A program made the position numbers and the translations under genes. From the NCBI RefSeq assembly GCF_047511655.1, contig NC_133398.1, forward strand, positions 106,160,332 to 106,224,331: a DNA stretch of 64,000 nt. Reading direction: 5' to 3'. Of this stretch, positions 21,571-33,640 are shown piece after piece (position 1 is the stretch's first letter; the number at the start of each line of letters is the position of its first letter). The DNA is from Castor canadensis. Taxonomy: Eukaryota; Chordata; Mammalia; Rodentia; Castoridae. The notes under the pieces are model-generated. The model did no database searches and was not told the origin of the DNA. It saw only the letters and a list, made by a program, of their open reading frames with translations.

Positions 21571-22950
21571 CTGGGGAGGGAGGGAATGTGTCAGATCCTT
21601 CAAGGAAAATGTATACAAGTACCTTAAGGTATAATAAGAAATCAATATTTGGCCTTTGGGGTTCGGTTCTGCTGACAGATCTCCTAAGTACTTGGGATTT
21701 TCTCTTTTCTTATGCTGATGAGATGACTGGTGGTTGGGGACCCTCTTGGTTTTAGGTTGGGGAGAGCTGGCCAGAAAAGCCATCCGTATGATTAGAGACT
21801 TGGAACTTTTGGTTCCAGCCTTTGATCTCCAGAGAGGGGAGAGGGGCTAGAGGTAAGAGTTGCCATCAGTGGTCAATGATGCGTCTGTGTAAACTCCATA
21901 AAACCTCCATGTCACAGGTGGAGGGCTTCCAGGTGTGAGCACTTGGAGGTGTCCAGAGAGGGCACACGAGTTTCATGTCCCTCCCCATACCTTACCCTAT
22001 GCATGTCTTCATCTGGCTGCTTCTGAATTCTATCCTTGTAATCAACCACTAGTCTAGTTAAGAAAAAGTGTTCCGTGAGTTGTTCAGGAAAATTGTCACA
22101 CCTAAGAAGGCTCTGCTTTTGTGCAGAACTCCTGGATTAGCATCTATCTGGGTGGAAGTGGGAACAGTGGTAGGGGCAGTCTTGAGCAACAGACCCCTTC
22201 ACCTGTGGGGTGCTCATTGACTCTGGGTAGTCAGGGTCAGAATTGTGTGGTAGGACACTCAGAGGGCCTTGAAGAACCAAAGGACTGGCTGGTGTTGGGA
22301 TGCATGTGTTGTTGGAAACAACCACCTGGGCCCACAAAGATGCCCTATGGCCCCAGGATCTGCAACCCAAATGTTTCTGGCAGCCAGCAGGAGAAGACCG
22401 TGTCCCAGGCAGACAGTGAACATCCAGCTTCTCTCATGGGATGCCTGCCACTCTCATCCCAGCCTCAGCTCCTCCATTTCCCTCTCTACCATGCTGGGAT
22501 GTCAGTCAGAGGGGATCTGCAGGATGCTTCACTGAAAGTCCTTGGTGACATTAATTCTTTGACCACTTCTTATTTCCTCCTTGGCTCTTGGCATTTGTGT
22601 CTCTGGCTCCTGATGTGACTCCAACATGTGGCACCTTTGTGCAGGACAGTTCCAGGGTGACCATCCCAGCTTTTACTGGGCACACCCATTGGCTGTTTCA
22701 GTAGGAATGAATTTCCCTTGTGCTATACTTGAAAAAGTTTAGTACGATAATTAAGGTATTGCTCGTGAGGCAAGAGGAATGATCTGATCACCCACTGGCT
22801 GGAGCTGAGTGTGTCTGCAGGCATTTTAATCCACGAGACAGATTCTGTACATACTCACAAGATAAGATGACTTGATAGTCCTTCAACTGAAACCAGCAAG
22901 AAGGGTGCAATCCCATTTGTGTCGGCATGTGTGTGAACCTGTCATAGAGT
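21571..22950. other. Intergenic, no gene recognised
   Basis: A 165-codon plus-strand frame at 22121-22618 exists but has no recognisable domain or splice/poly(A) context, so I do not call it. Confidence 0.35.
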
Positions 22951-22954
22951 GTGA

Positions 22955-23315
22955 TGCTTCGGTGTCCACAGGGATTGTTTTCAGAACCCCTCAGTTACCG
23001 CAATGTGTAGATGCTTGAGTCCCTGAGATGAAAGGGAGCATTGCTTGCATATAACCTAGCGCACCCTCCTGTACACTTTAAATCCTCTCCAGATCACTTA
23101 CAGTACCTGAGACAGTGCAAATGTAATAACAGTTGTTATGCCGTATTGTTTAGAGAATAATGAGAAGAAAAACATCTGTACCTGAACATAATTTTTTCCT
23201 AATATTTTCAATCTAGGAAAATATTAGGCTGAATCCATATCTTGGCTATTGTGAATAGGACCTCATGCTTGCATCTGCAGATGTGGGATCCCTCTGATAT
23301 GGAGGGCTTACTGTA
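22955..23315 (+). repeat. Old dispersed repeat with an L1-like patch inside
   Basis: The left part ('cttgcatataacctagcgca', 'ctttaaatcctctccagatc') and the right part ('gatatggagggcttactgta') belong to one common mammalian repeat whose family name I cannot fix. Between them, 23226-23258 is 33/33 identical to L1-derived sequence at 25139-25171. Confidence 0.55.
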
Positions 23316-23659
23316 TGTGAAATGTCTAAAATAAGCAGATGTGGACAGGCAGAAAGTAGAGGAGTGCCTAGGCAGTAGACCCACACCCAGGTGTGGGACG
23401 TGGGTGGGTTAAGAGGGATACAAGAGGTCTGTGGATACAAGAGGTCTTTGGAGGTTGACAAAAATAATCTAAAACTGTGGTGATATTGTACCCCTGTGAA
23501 GATACTAAAATCCATCCCAGTGTTTACATGGTGAACTGCACGGTCTGAATTGTATTTCATGAAAGTTGTTAAAATCATTCTATAGGTCTGCACAGGAGAG
23601 TTTCTGAAGACTGCCCACATTTAGAGGATGTTATTAGAAATAGGTGGTGTGGCAGAATG

Positions 23660-23751
23660 ACTTTTTTTTTTTTTGGCAGTAGTACGGTTTGAACTCAGGG
23701 CCTCATGCTTGCTAGGCAAGTGCTCTACTGCTTGAGCCACTCTGTCAGCCC
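23660..23751 (-). repeat. ID-like tRNA-derived SINE, nearly full length
   Basis: Antisense copy: T-run tail, 'gtttgaactcagggcctcat' (B box), 'gcttgctaggcaagtgctc' and 'gcttgagccactctg' (A box). Flanks AATGACTTTT and AATCACTTTT are a likely target duplication with one difference. Confidence 0.9.
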
Positions 23752-24790
23752 AATCACTTTTATTTTATTCCTTGCTTTCTAATTTCACCCTTTTGTCTTA
23801 TGTCTATCTATATGATCTTTATTTAAAGAAAACTGATTTGGAAGGCTTTATCTTATCACAGATGCTCTGAACAGGGCAGAGATGTTCAGGTTACACTGTT
23901 CCCTGATTTTTGTTGTGCTGTGCTCACACCCTGTCCAGCACCCCGTAGGTCTGCTCCATGCAGCAGCTCTGCCTCAATGGCTTTGGAGGGACCTGAAGAC
24001 CAGGGCAGCGCAGAGAACCATAAGCCTTCCCTTAGCTGAAAGCTTCTACCCACATTCATGTGGTCACCTGCTGGAGGGAGAGCCACAGATGGAGGAGCTC
24101 CTACAAAACTATGTCAGAGGAAGGCAATCTTCAAAAGTGAGGTCAGAGCCCTGACTCTCTCTCTGCCTCGGATGCTCCATGGTACCTTCCCCCCCCTGCC
24201 AGGCACCGTGAGAACACAGAAGACAAGCAGCAGAGGGAGGAGCTTGAGGCTCCTGGTGGTCCCCGGGGTGGCTTTCTGCTTGATCTGCTTCCCTCTCCCT
24301 CTTCCTTTCCTGGGCTGCGTGGTACCCAGGCAGCATCTGAGTTATTGTCAGGTGCAAGTTCAATAGCATATCTGAGCGGGAGGTGCATACTCCATCCAAG
24401 TCCACAGACTTCTGGGGGTCCTAAGTCCTTGTTGGTGAAAAGCATATCAAGACTTTTAATAACCAAAAGGTAAATTCAACCTATTACAGCTCTTTTCTGG
24501 GTGAAATTGTCCCTTTGCCCTGACTGATGACAGAATGGGTATTAACCATCCCTTGAGTCACTTGGCTCCCTTCACTTCCACCCATGATGTAGTAGGAAGA
24601 AGTGTTCCTCAATTATGAAACAGGAAATGAAAGTCACCTCGAAAGAACGTACATCACCACCAAATTTAAATCCAAACCAAAAATACATCAGCACATCCAC
24701 AATCAATCCATCCATCTCTGTACAATTCACTGTACGGAGAACCTTGTAAAATGAGTTTCATAACTGAAAATGGTAGGCTTAGCTCTTTAT
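23752..24790. other. Intergenic, no gene recognised
   Basis: Unique-looking sequence with only short frames on both strands and no recognised repeat. Confidence 0.35.
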
Positions 24791-24799
24791 TACTGGTAA

Positions 24800-25690
24800 T
24801 AGGTATTAGCTGTGCATATTAATGGGGTTCAGTATCATAGTTCCACACATGCACACAGGGTCCACTTTTCTTTCTCCCATCCTCCCCTCTCACACCCTTC
24901 CCCATCACGGGTAGTCACCATTCTACTTCCAGGTTTACTTTTTAAGTTTCCACATATGAGAGAGAGCATGTGGTATTTGTCTTTCTATGAATGTCTTATT
25001 TCACTTAACACAATGGATGGTCCTTCAGTTCCATCCGTTTTGCTGCAGATGACAGAATTTCATTCTTTATGGCTGCATAATACTTCATTGTGCCATATGC
25101 CACATTTTCTTTATCCATTCATACATCATTAGGCACCTAGGCTGAATCCATATCTTGGCTATTGTGAATAGTGCCTCAGTAAGCATGAGTGTGCAGTTAT
25201 CTCTTTGGATATATACCCAGAAGTGGGATAGCTGAATCATATGCTCGATATATTCTTAGCTTTTTTGAGGAACCTCCATATTGTCTTCCCTGGTGGCTGC
25301 ACTAATTTTCATTCTCACTAAATATGTGGAGGAGATGAAGGTGAGGGAATATGGTTGATGGGCTTCAGATACATATACAAAATAGAATGATGAACCCTCT
25401 TGCAAGTGCTTTTAGTGAGGTGAGGAGTGGCTAGCCAGGGGAATGGTGGGGGCGACCTAACCAATGTACAATGTACGGCTATTCGGAATTGTCACGATGA
25501 CTCCCCCTTGAACAATGGATATATCCTATTAAAAATGAGAAAAAAAAAAGTTCCTGTTCCCCACATCCTCATTTACACTTACTTATTTTTGATACTAGCC
25601 ATTGCAACAGGAGCGAGGCGGCGTCTCATTGCATTTTGATCTGCATTTCCTGATAGTTAAGGATAGTGATCTTTTCATACATGTGTTGGC
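24800..25690 (-). mobile_element. L1 3' portion, antisense, split by nested retroposon
   Basis: Antisense L1 features include 'tccacatatgagagagagca', 'ctttatggctgcataatact' and 'ggatatatacccagaagtgg'. The L1 resumes at about 25550 ('ccccacatcctcattta', 'gcattttgatctgcatttcc') after the insertion at 25327-25549. Confidence 0.85.
25327..25549 (+). mobile_element. Second copy of the 210-bp retroposon, nested in L1
   Basis: Starts TGGAGGAGATGAAGG and ends CCTATTAAAAATGAG plus poly(A). It aligns along its whole length with the element at 10241-10450. I see no clear target duplication, so a target-site deletion or later change is possible. Confidence 0.8.
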
Positions 25691-26039
25691 ACAGGGGGAA
25701 AACTCGAGACGTTGGTACAGGCAATGGTTTTCTGGAAAAGATCCCAAAGCGCAGGAAACAGTAGCCCCTTTAACTTAGACACAGCCTTGGGGAGAGGCTC
25801 AGACATCTGGGGCGGAGGAGGAGCTCCACGCAGCGCCTGCTCGCTGGGGGTTGGGTCCATTTTGCCTGGCGTTGCTGCAACAAGCCTTTTACTGTGGTTG
25901 GCACATGAGAAAACCAGGCTCAGAAAGAGGAACTCAAAGCCTACACAGCCGTGAGTAGGAGAGCCACGGACTGTCACATCGTCCCACTGACCGTTTCCTC
26001 TCTGTCTTGATGGTGACAGCGCCACATTAAAGGCAGAGG

Positions 26040-26350
26040 GGCAAAATGTGGTGCAAATTGTTGCCTGGCGCCATTTGCTCGGGATGGCGCATCGCTGCAC
26101 GTGGAGCATCTTTATTCGTGCTGCGCCCTCGGGGACACAGGTCGGCTCAGTTTGCTAACTGTAGCGTCACTTTGGGTCTTGGAAGGCACAACTTCTGGCT
26201 GGGGGAGAGAGGCTCCCCGCGGCCGGGCGAGGGGGGTTCGGCAGCGCTAGGGACCCGCGCGCGGCGGGGAGGCGGGAGCTCGCGTCTGCGCCTGCGCGGG
26301 CCGCCTGTGGGCGTCTGTGCTGCAGAGACCGAGGCTGGCGGATACCCGGT
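26040..26350. promoter_or_regulatory. Second, small CpG-rich patch
   Basis: About 300 bp of high CpG density in otherwise CpG-poor DNA, 7 kb upstream of the S1PR3 island. It contains TGCGCCTGCGCG, a near-match to the NRF1 site, and CCGCGGCC. No gene is attached to it here. It could be a promoter for a noncoding transcript, an alternative S1PR3 start or an unmethylated enhancer. Confidence 0.5.
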
Positions 26351-26994
26351 TGGCTGAGGCCATCTCGATCCACTCCACTGTTTAGATCAGGAAAATCGCC
26401 TAAGGGCTGGCGGGGACGTGCATTTGAATTCCACTGTCTGGCAGCCTTCCACAGCCTGGTTGCCTCAGGTCAGATTTACCGCACACCCGCCCCCAAGTGT
26501 CCTCTCTCTATGGATACCACACATGGGAAATCGTGGCGTACTGATGAAGTGCTGTCCATTTGCAATCTGTTCCTAGGGCAAGGTCGTACTGTGTAGTTCA
26601 ACAACAACAACAAAAGCCCAGTCGTGTTCATTCACTAAACAGCACGATGGGGGTAGGGTGGCTGGATGAAAACCTGTCTGCATTCTGCTTAGACTAGTTT
26701 GGTACATTCCCGCTGTGCCCCTGGGTGTTTGAACCAGTGTCTACAATGTTCCTGAATAACTTTGCTTTTTCTTGGTGACCAAATGGTTTGCTTGGTGGTG
26801 GAGGTGGAGACAGAGGGTGTAGGCTAACTAAATAGTAATCGCCAATTTCCTCCCTCCTCCAACATCAAAGGCTGGGGATTGCAAGCAGAAAAGACTGATG
26901 CTTTCATGAGGTCATAAGAGCAAATGTCAGCAAACACTGGCCTGCTGCTTACAGGAGCTTCCCTTTCCTTCCCGCACGCATGAAGTGATTCCCC

Positions 26995-27135
26995 CTCAGA
27001 ACAACCATAGGCGATCAATACCAATACCATCCTGTGTTTCAGATGAGAAAGGAAGGCACAGAGATCCTCATCAATTTTCCTGGAGTTGCACAGCTGGCAA
27101 GTGGCAGAGCTGTGGTTTGGGCCTGGCTACTTGAA
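26995..27135 (+). repeat. MIR-like SINE relic
   Basis: Order of 'cagatgagaaaggaaggcac', 'gttgcacagctggcaagtgg' and 'cagagctgtggtttg' matches the MIR core. Confidence 0.7.
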
Positions 27136-27854
27136 CGTCTGCCAGGATCTTCAGTTGGTGCAACTTGCCTGGCAGACACTGGGCGACACCACTCCATGGG
27201 TGACCTAGAGCACTTGCAAAGAGGTGAAGAGGGCAGAAGAGGAAGATGGACCCACTACAGACCCTCCATCTTGCTCCTCCCCACCTCTCAACATTTCCTC
27301 ATCATAGATTGGTTTTGGGGAAGACTGAAGAGAACCCACAGGATCGAAGGGCACAGGCTGAGCTACTGCTGTTCTCCCCCACATCACTCCTGATTAACTT
27401 AGAAACCATGTAACCTCTGTGGGTCAGCACTCTCAATCTATAGCATATGCAAATTTCCTTCCATATTAGTTGAATTGAAACCATGCATGACCCTTAGTTT
27501 TTGATGAGAAAAACATTTAAAAGCTGAGGTAAAAGCAAGAAAAACCTCAAATCAATAATGTAAGGTCTCATTTCAAGATATCAGAAAAGGTAGAGCAAAA
27601 TAAACTCAATGCAAACAAAAGGAAGGATGTGACAAAGAGAACAGAAATTAGTTGAAATGGGACAGAATCATATGAACAAAAGTTTCTTTGGAAAAGATTC
27701 TATTTGCTACTATTTTCTTAGAAGTGTTTATGTCTATATTTATGAGGGATACAGTCTTTTTTTGTGCTGAAAAAGCAGTTCAATAAAAGAATGATCAGCT
27801 ATTAGCCAGTGGTGCCGGTGCAATTGGATTTCCATAAGCAAAGAAATGTGTCTT

Positions 27855-27938
27855 TTGTTGGTGGTATTTGGGTTTGAACTCAGAGCCTCACACCTGCTAG
27901 GCAGGCACTCTACCACTTGAGCTACTCCACCAGTCCCC
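27855..27938 (-). repeat. ID-like SINE with target duplication
   Basis: Antisense copy with B box GTTTGAACTCAGAG and 'cacttgagctactcc'. Flanked by AAGAAATGTGTCTT (27841-27854) and AAGAACTGTGTCTT (27939-27952), a 14-bp duplication with one difference. Confidence 0.9.
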
Positions 27939-27959
27939 AAGAACTGTGTCTTGACACCT

Positions 27960-29190
27960 ATGCAAAAACTAACTCAAAATCACAGAATTAAATGTAAAGT
28001 GTAAAGCTATAAACTTTTTATAAGATGACATAGGAGAGCATCTTTGGAACCTAGGGCTTGATGGAAGAGTAATTCAACATTACAGCAAGCCATGATCCAC
28101 AAAAGAAAACTGTCAATAAACAAGACCTCATCAAAATGGAAAGGTTTGCTCAGCAGTAAAGAAAGAAAGAAAGAAAGAAAAAGACAACAACCTGGTAAGA
28201 GGGTGAGTGGACAAGCTGGAGACAGGAAAAAAATATTTGTAAAATATTTGCAAATCACAGACCTGACAAAGGGCTCATAGCTAGTATATATAAAACTCTT
28301 AAAACTTAACCTTAAAAGCAAAGATCCAAACTATTCAAATCTCACGGGGGCAGAAGATGGAAAGCAGTCACAGTGATGGAGAACAGATACGTGACTGGCC
28401 ATCACATAAGTGCAAAGAAAGTCGCAATGAAATTTTACCACGCATCTGTGAGAACATCTACAATAAAAGTATGGCACAAACCAACTGCTTATGAGGATGC
28501 AGAGAAGTTGAAACACTCTAATGGGTGTGTGGAATGGTACAGTCCCTCTGGAAAATAGTTTCTTAAAAAATTATACTTGCAATACCAAACAACCTAGTAA
28601 TTGCACTCCTGGGCTCTCATCCCAGTAGGTTGAAAATTGAACTCATCCTGGTGGAATTCCATGGAATGTCCACAGAAAGTCTGTGCATGGTTGACCACAG
28701 CAACTTTGCTTGTAATAACCCCAAACTGCAAATGACCAAAACGTTCCCAGCAGGTGAACCACGGAAGGAATGGTGGCACAGGTACTGTGGTGTTTTCTCA
28801 GCAGTAAACAGGAATTCGTGTTGATAATACAACAACCTGGATGGATCACAAGGATATGTGGAGTGAGAAAAGCCAATCTCTACTGGTCACACTCTGTATG
28901 GTTCCATTTCTATAACACGAATGGACACAGAGTGCAGATTAATGACTGCCAGGGGCTCGGATTGGGGACTGATGGTGTGAACATACAGGTAGCACGAGCC
29001 TGACCTTTGTGGTCATGGTCTGCACAAATCTACGCATGGAATGGTTGGTTCTATAAGCGCGGTAAAATATCAATTTCCTGCTTGTGATGTACTAAAAATA
29101 CATAGGATATGAAAAGTACTTGAGTCCTCTCCGTACTAGACTTTCCTTGTAATTCCTATAAATCTATAATAGTAAAAGTTAACATTTTAG
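27960..29190 (+). mobile_element. Old L1, sense, ORF2 3' part to tail
   Basis: Sense L1 landmarks, badly decayed: 'gatccacaaaagaaaactg', 'aagacctcatcaaaatgg', 'caaatcacagacctgacaaa', 'ggttccatttctataacac'. It has a (GAAA)n expansion near 28160-28184. No intact frame. Confidence 0.65.
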
Positions 29191-29199
29191 GTAATTAAA

Positions 29200-31250
29200 A
29201 ATGAGAAAGTCCATTTTTTTCCTGGCAAAAGATTTCACAAGTGATGTCGCTCTGTTCCACTGGCAAATTCGAAGGGAGCCTGTGTGTGTTCTCATGACCA
29301 TGTACAGAACTGGGTGTAGACCCCCCAGTGAGAAAGAACTGAACTGGGTTGCTCTCATGGGGCCAGTGGGGTGGCTAAAAACCACATGTGGAAATCCCAG
29401 GGACTTGGTTTCAAATACGTTGCTGTTCCAGGCACTTGTGGTCTCCATGAGAAATGTTTACGAACCCCTCCTGCCAAGTATGCTCCTTCCAGCCAATGCA
29501 GTAGATTTCATAGAACTGAAAACCTTGAGTCAGCAAACCCCAGGACCTTGAGGTCAGCTGGAGGGAAGCTGGTGGGACTGAAGGCCGCCTGTGCCACAGA
29601 GCAGTGCTCAAACTGGGTAGCCACTTCCTGCTTTAAGGAGTTCAGGTGACTCCTGAGATTCAGTTCCTGCTGATTCTCAAGTTGCCTTTGACTCTATCTT
29701 TTAGATAACTGCATGGTTCCCAATTGAGTTTATCCACTTACCTCCTCTTGGTTAGCCTGAGCGACTAATGAGAAACCATAATGTTCCAAAGCCTGTGTGT
29801 GCCGTTATGGTCGATCAAACCCTGGTGAATTCTCCCCCTTGCCCCTCATTAAATGGAATCCACTCTACGAATCAAGATGGAGTCCTTCTAGCACAATGGG
29901 ATCTTTTTTGGGGTAATAGAGAGGAGTCTTAGCTACCGGTGGGACTTCTGACAGAACTTTGCAGGCGTAGTTCTTTTCTGGTTTATGACTCACCTCTGCT
30001 TTTATTTGCAAGGGCCTAAGGCGACAGAACCAGGCATCTGGGAAGTTTTGGGTAGCTTTACCTAACTTAGAGAGTTTCAGTTTTGAAGCTGGGATCAGAA
30101 GCCACCGTGGACCCCTGGGACTGAAGAATTTGGGTCACTTTCCTTCTTCCTGTGTTGTTAGGGACAGCAAGGGAGCCAGGGGGACAGGGAAGGAGGGAGC
30201 GGTGCTTGGTTTATGGAAGACTGAGGACATTTACACAGAACACCTTTTGTGCTGCTTAGTAATCATCTCATTAACGTGACTTACACACAACGACCACGTG
30301 AATGGGTAAAAAGGTGAGGGTGGGCATCTCACTTGGTTCCGTCTAAGACATTCTTGGGCTGTGCAGCCTGACCCCCTGCATGTCCTTCCTCTTCCCTTTC
30401 TTACGTCTTACACCCCTCTTCTCCACCATGCCTCTGCCAGTGGCACTTCTTCCATCCCCAGCAACTACAATGTTTACCTGTTCCCAGGAAACAGCAATGT
30501 TTGATGTGGTTCATAAATTATGGCACTGGACATAGGCCAAGAAGCTGGAGGAAGATCACTCTCCTAGCACAGGCTTTTCAGGTGTGGAAAGGAGGAGGAG
30601 AGCAGGGCTGGTCACTGGCCTCATCCTCACTCCTTCTCAGGCATCCTGGGGTTTGTGGTCCTGGGGTCCTGGCTTGGGTTTCTTGACTTCAGGGCCCATA
30701 GTTGCTCTCCAGTTTTGATGCCCATTCTCAAGTGACTTCCCAAGAAAGGGACATCAAAGGTAAAGTCTTTCCATCCTTGGATGGTCTAAAATCATCTTTG
30801 TAATACCCTCAGGCTTGGTGGATAGTTTGGCTAGTGTAGAATTCCAGGGTGAAAGACTTTTCCTGTGGACTTGTAAAGGCATTGCTGCCTCCACCCCTGA
30901 CAGAGCCCATGCTGCTCAGGGCTTGTTTCCTGGTATGGACCTCCCTGTCCTTCTTCTGCCTGGCCATTTAGGGTGTTTCCTTTACCCTCCCTGCTGAAAT
31001 GTGTTGGTAATCATTTTGTCAGTCATATTTGGGGGCCTCTGGGAGTCTTTTCAGTCTGGAAATTTGTGATCTTCAGTTTTAGAAATTTCTTACTTTCTAT
31101 GTTCTCTTGTGCAAGGCTGATTTTCTGGATTTATTCTATAATTTTTTCTTATTTCTTATTTAAACTCTGTCTTTTTACTCTAATTCCTGGGAGATATTTT
31201 TTTGAACTTTAACTTAGAATCCCATCCGATGCACTTGTTAAATTTCAGTA
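29200..31250. other. Intergenic, no gene or clear repeat recognised
   Basis: A long stretch of unique-looking sequence. A 116-codon frame at 29201-29551 has no recognisable features. This is the longest block right of 27 kb without an identifiable repeat, so it is a reasonable place to look for conserved regulatory DNA. Confidence 0.35.
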
Positions 31251-31254
31251 CTTT

Positions 31255-31410
31255 ATGTGTCGATACATAAGTGTGTGTATGTGTATGTATAATATATATT
31301 TATCTGCCTGCCTATCATCTATCTATCTAATCTACCAATCATCTATCATTTATCTATCTAATTTACTAGTCATCTGGCTATCTATCTATCATCTATCTGT
31401 CTCTTCTCTG
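31255..31410. repeat. Imperfect (ATCT)n tetranucleotide tract
   Basis: Runs of CTAT/ATCT broken by short unique pieces, preceded by GTAT-rich sequence. Confidence 0.85.
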
Positions 31411-31547
31411 CATTGTATTATTTGTGCGGTGGTCCCCGCCGCTTTTCATCCTTGCCATTTGTGAGCCTTGTTCTCTTTCAGGCTGGAGGTTTTTGTCAGA
31501 CTTGGTTGATCTTTGCCTCTTTGTTCAAGTGTGGGTCAGCACTGAGT

Positions 31548-32136
31548 GCTATAGTGTGGTCCTGGAATGTCCCCCAAAGGCCCATGAGTTACAGGCTCAG
31601 TCCCCAGCTCGGCACAATCTGGATGGTGGAACTTTTAAGAGGAGGGGCCTGGTAGGAAGTCTTCTGATCAAGGTTGCGGGGTGCTCTTGAAGAGGATTGT
31701 GGGACCTCGGCTGCCCTTCTTTTCTTCACTCCTGATGGAGCCATGAGGTGGGTTACTTTGCTTCACCATGTGCTCTCTGACATGATGTGATTGTCACAAA
31801 CCCAAAAGCAATGATGACAATCAACCATAGACTGAAACCTCCCAAACTGCCAACCAAAATAAACCTTTGTTCTTCTTTTTTTTTTTCCTCAGTACTGGGG
31901 TTTGAACTCATGGCCTACACCTTCAGCCACTCCACCAGCCCTTTTTTGTGATGGTTTTTTTCAAGATAGGGTCTCAAAAACTATTTGCCTGGGCTAGCTT
32001 CAAACTGTAATCCTCCTGATCTCTGCCCCCTGAGTAGCTAGGATTACAGGTGTGAGCCACTGACACCCAGCACCTTTCCTCTTCAGAAGTTGATCATCTC
32101 AGGTATTCTGTTATAGTAATGGAAAGCTGACTAACG
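31548..32136 (+). mobile_element. MaLR-type LTR relic split by a SINE
   Basis: Left part carries 'cttttaagaggaggggcctg' and 'caaaataaacctttgttctt'. The LTR resumes after the SINE with 'gttgatcatctcaggtattc' and 'ggaaagctgactaacgca', the usual 3' end of such LTRs. No viral coding sequence is adjacent. Confidence 0.7.
31876..32071 (-). repeat. B1/ID composite SINE nested in the LTR
   Basis: In sense (minus) order: a B1-like unit ('gtgagccac ... ggattacagg' on plus) followed by a shortened ID-like unit. Flanked by ACCTTTGTTCTTC (31863-31875) and ACCTTTCCTCTTC (32072-32084), a 13-bp duplication with two differences. Confidence 0.88.
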
Positions 32137-32597
32137 CAGTGAATGTCTTTGCTACAGGAACCCAAGTGTCAGTGTCTGAAGTTTTTTGGCTTGTCCCCCA
32201 GTCATGTTCTCTGGCAGTGGAAACTTCAGGTCTTCTCACTCTGAGACTTGGCTGTGCTCTAGAAATGGGGGAGGGACAACTGGTTCCCCACTTTCCTTGG
32301 GTTTCTGGTGCCAGCAACTACCACAAGCCTACAGCCCTGAGGCTGGGCGGGTCCTGAAGGAGGTGCCCCAAGCTTGTTACCAGCCCCTCCCTGCCAGCCC
32401 CAGTCACAGCTCTCTGGTGTTGCCAAGGCAGCTTCCACCTTTCGTTTACTTGGCTTCTCCCCAAAGTGGAACCAGCTGTCTTTCCCCTGGTGTTACTGGT
32501 CCATTTTTCTTTGTCCCTTTGACTTCAAATCCCATGAACTTACCGGGCTTTCAAGAGGAAGAGATCAATGTAGCATACCTGGCTGGAGAGCAATTGG

Positions 32598-32691
32598 CTT
32601 TTCTTCTTTTTTTGGCAGTGCCGAGGCTTGAACTCAGGGCCTTGTGCTTGCTAGGTTGGCATTCTATCACTTAAGCCAGGCACCCAGTCCT
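32598..32691 (-). repeat. ID-like SINE with short target duplication
   Basis: 'gaggcttgaactcagggcct' and 'cttgtgcttgctagg'. Flanks AGCAATTGG (32589-32597) and AGCAATAGG (32692-32700). Confidence 0.88.
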
Positions 32692-33105
32692 AGCAATAGG
32701 GGTTTAGAAGCAAAGTCTTTCTCATCTCAGACCACAATGCAGACCCTCTCATGCCAACCATTTTACAGCTACTCTCCTCCCTCTTTCCTCTTCTTTCTGG
32801 AATGTTACCATTTCCTTCTCGTCTTCCTTCCCTTTCCTCAGTTTACCCTCATCCAGCTTGAATCTGTTGTTCTGATCCAAAGTCTCCTGCTGAGGCCATC
32901 CAATGCCCCTGACTGACACTGTGACCTTTGGCCAGTGTCACTTATACTGACACACTCTCAGCAGCTGTTTCCACCTTGGTTACCTGCTTACCCTGCATCT
33001 GATGCTCCTGTCCTCTGCTTTGCAAATGGCTGGTTTTCTTGAGGCTTGGCCTTGGCTGTCCGAAGGCAGGCTCAAGGCCCTTCTCACTTTTAATTTCCAT
33101 AATGG

Positions 33106-33106
33106 C

Positions 33107-33142
<36 letters not shown>

Positions 33143-33143
33143 T
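33106..33143. repeat. (CA)n microsatellite
   Basis: About 38 bp of CA with one CG interruption. Confidence 0.95.
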
Positions 33144-33289
33144 CCTGAGCTCTTCCCAGTGAAAAACTCAAAAGAATCTTTTCAAAATACGTTTCAATTG
33201 TGCCCAGCTCCTGAGATATCAGCTGCACTCTTTCACAGCCGTGGTGCCTGGGTACTTCTGCTCCAGTCTGTCTCCTGTCTTCTCACATG

Positions 33290-33640
33290 TCATCCTCTCT
33301 TGGCACTGCCCCACAGTGGAAACCTCATCTTTACCATGCTGTCTCCTGTCACAGGGCCTTTGTGTATGCTGTTCCACCACACCTTAAAGGTTTGCTTCCT
33401 TCTTTACTTCCTTAAATTCCAAACGTGCTTTCAGATAAACTGGCTCTTCCTATAGGAAGCCATCCCTGAGGTATCCAGTTTGGTCCATATTCCCTCCAGG
33501 CCATTCAAAGGATAAATGCCTCCCTAATCTCCCCTCCCACCCCTGCTGGTTCCTGCATTGCTGTAAAGCTTGAGCTCCATCAACAAAGGACTTGGGTCTT
33601 CCTGGCACTTGAGCAACAGGTCCCCAGGACTTTGCATCCT
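33290..33640 (-). repeat. L2 relic, antisense
   Basis: 'cagggcctttgtgtatgctg', 'cttcctataggaagcc' and 'aaagcttgagctccatc' follow the order of the L2 3' region in antisense. Confidence 0.6.
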
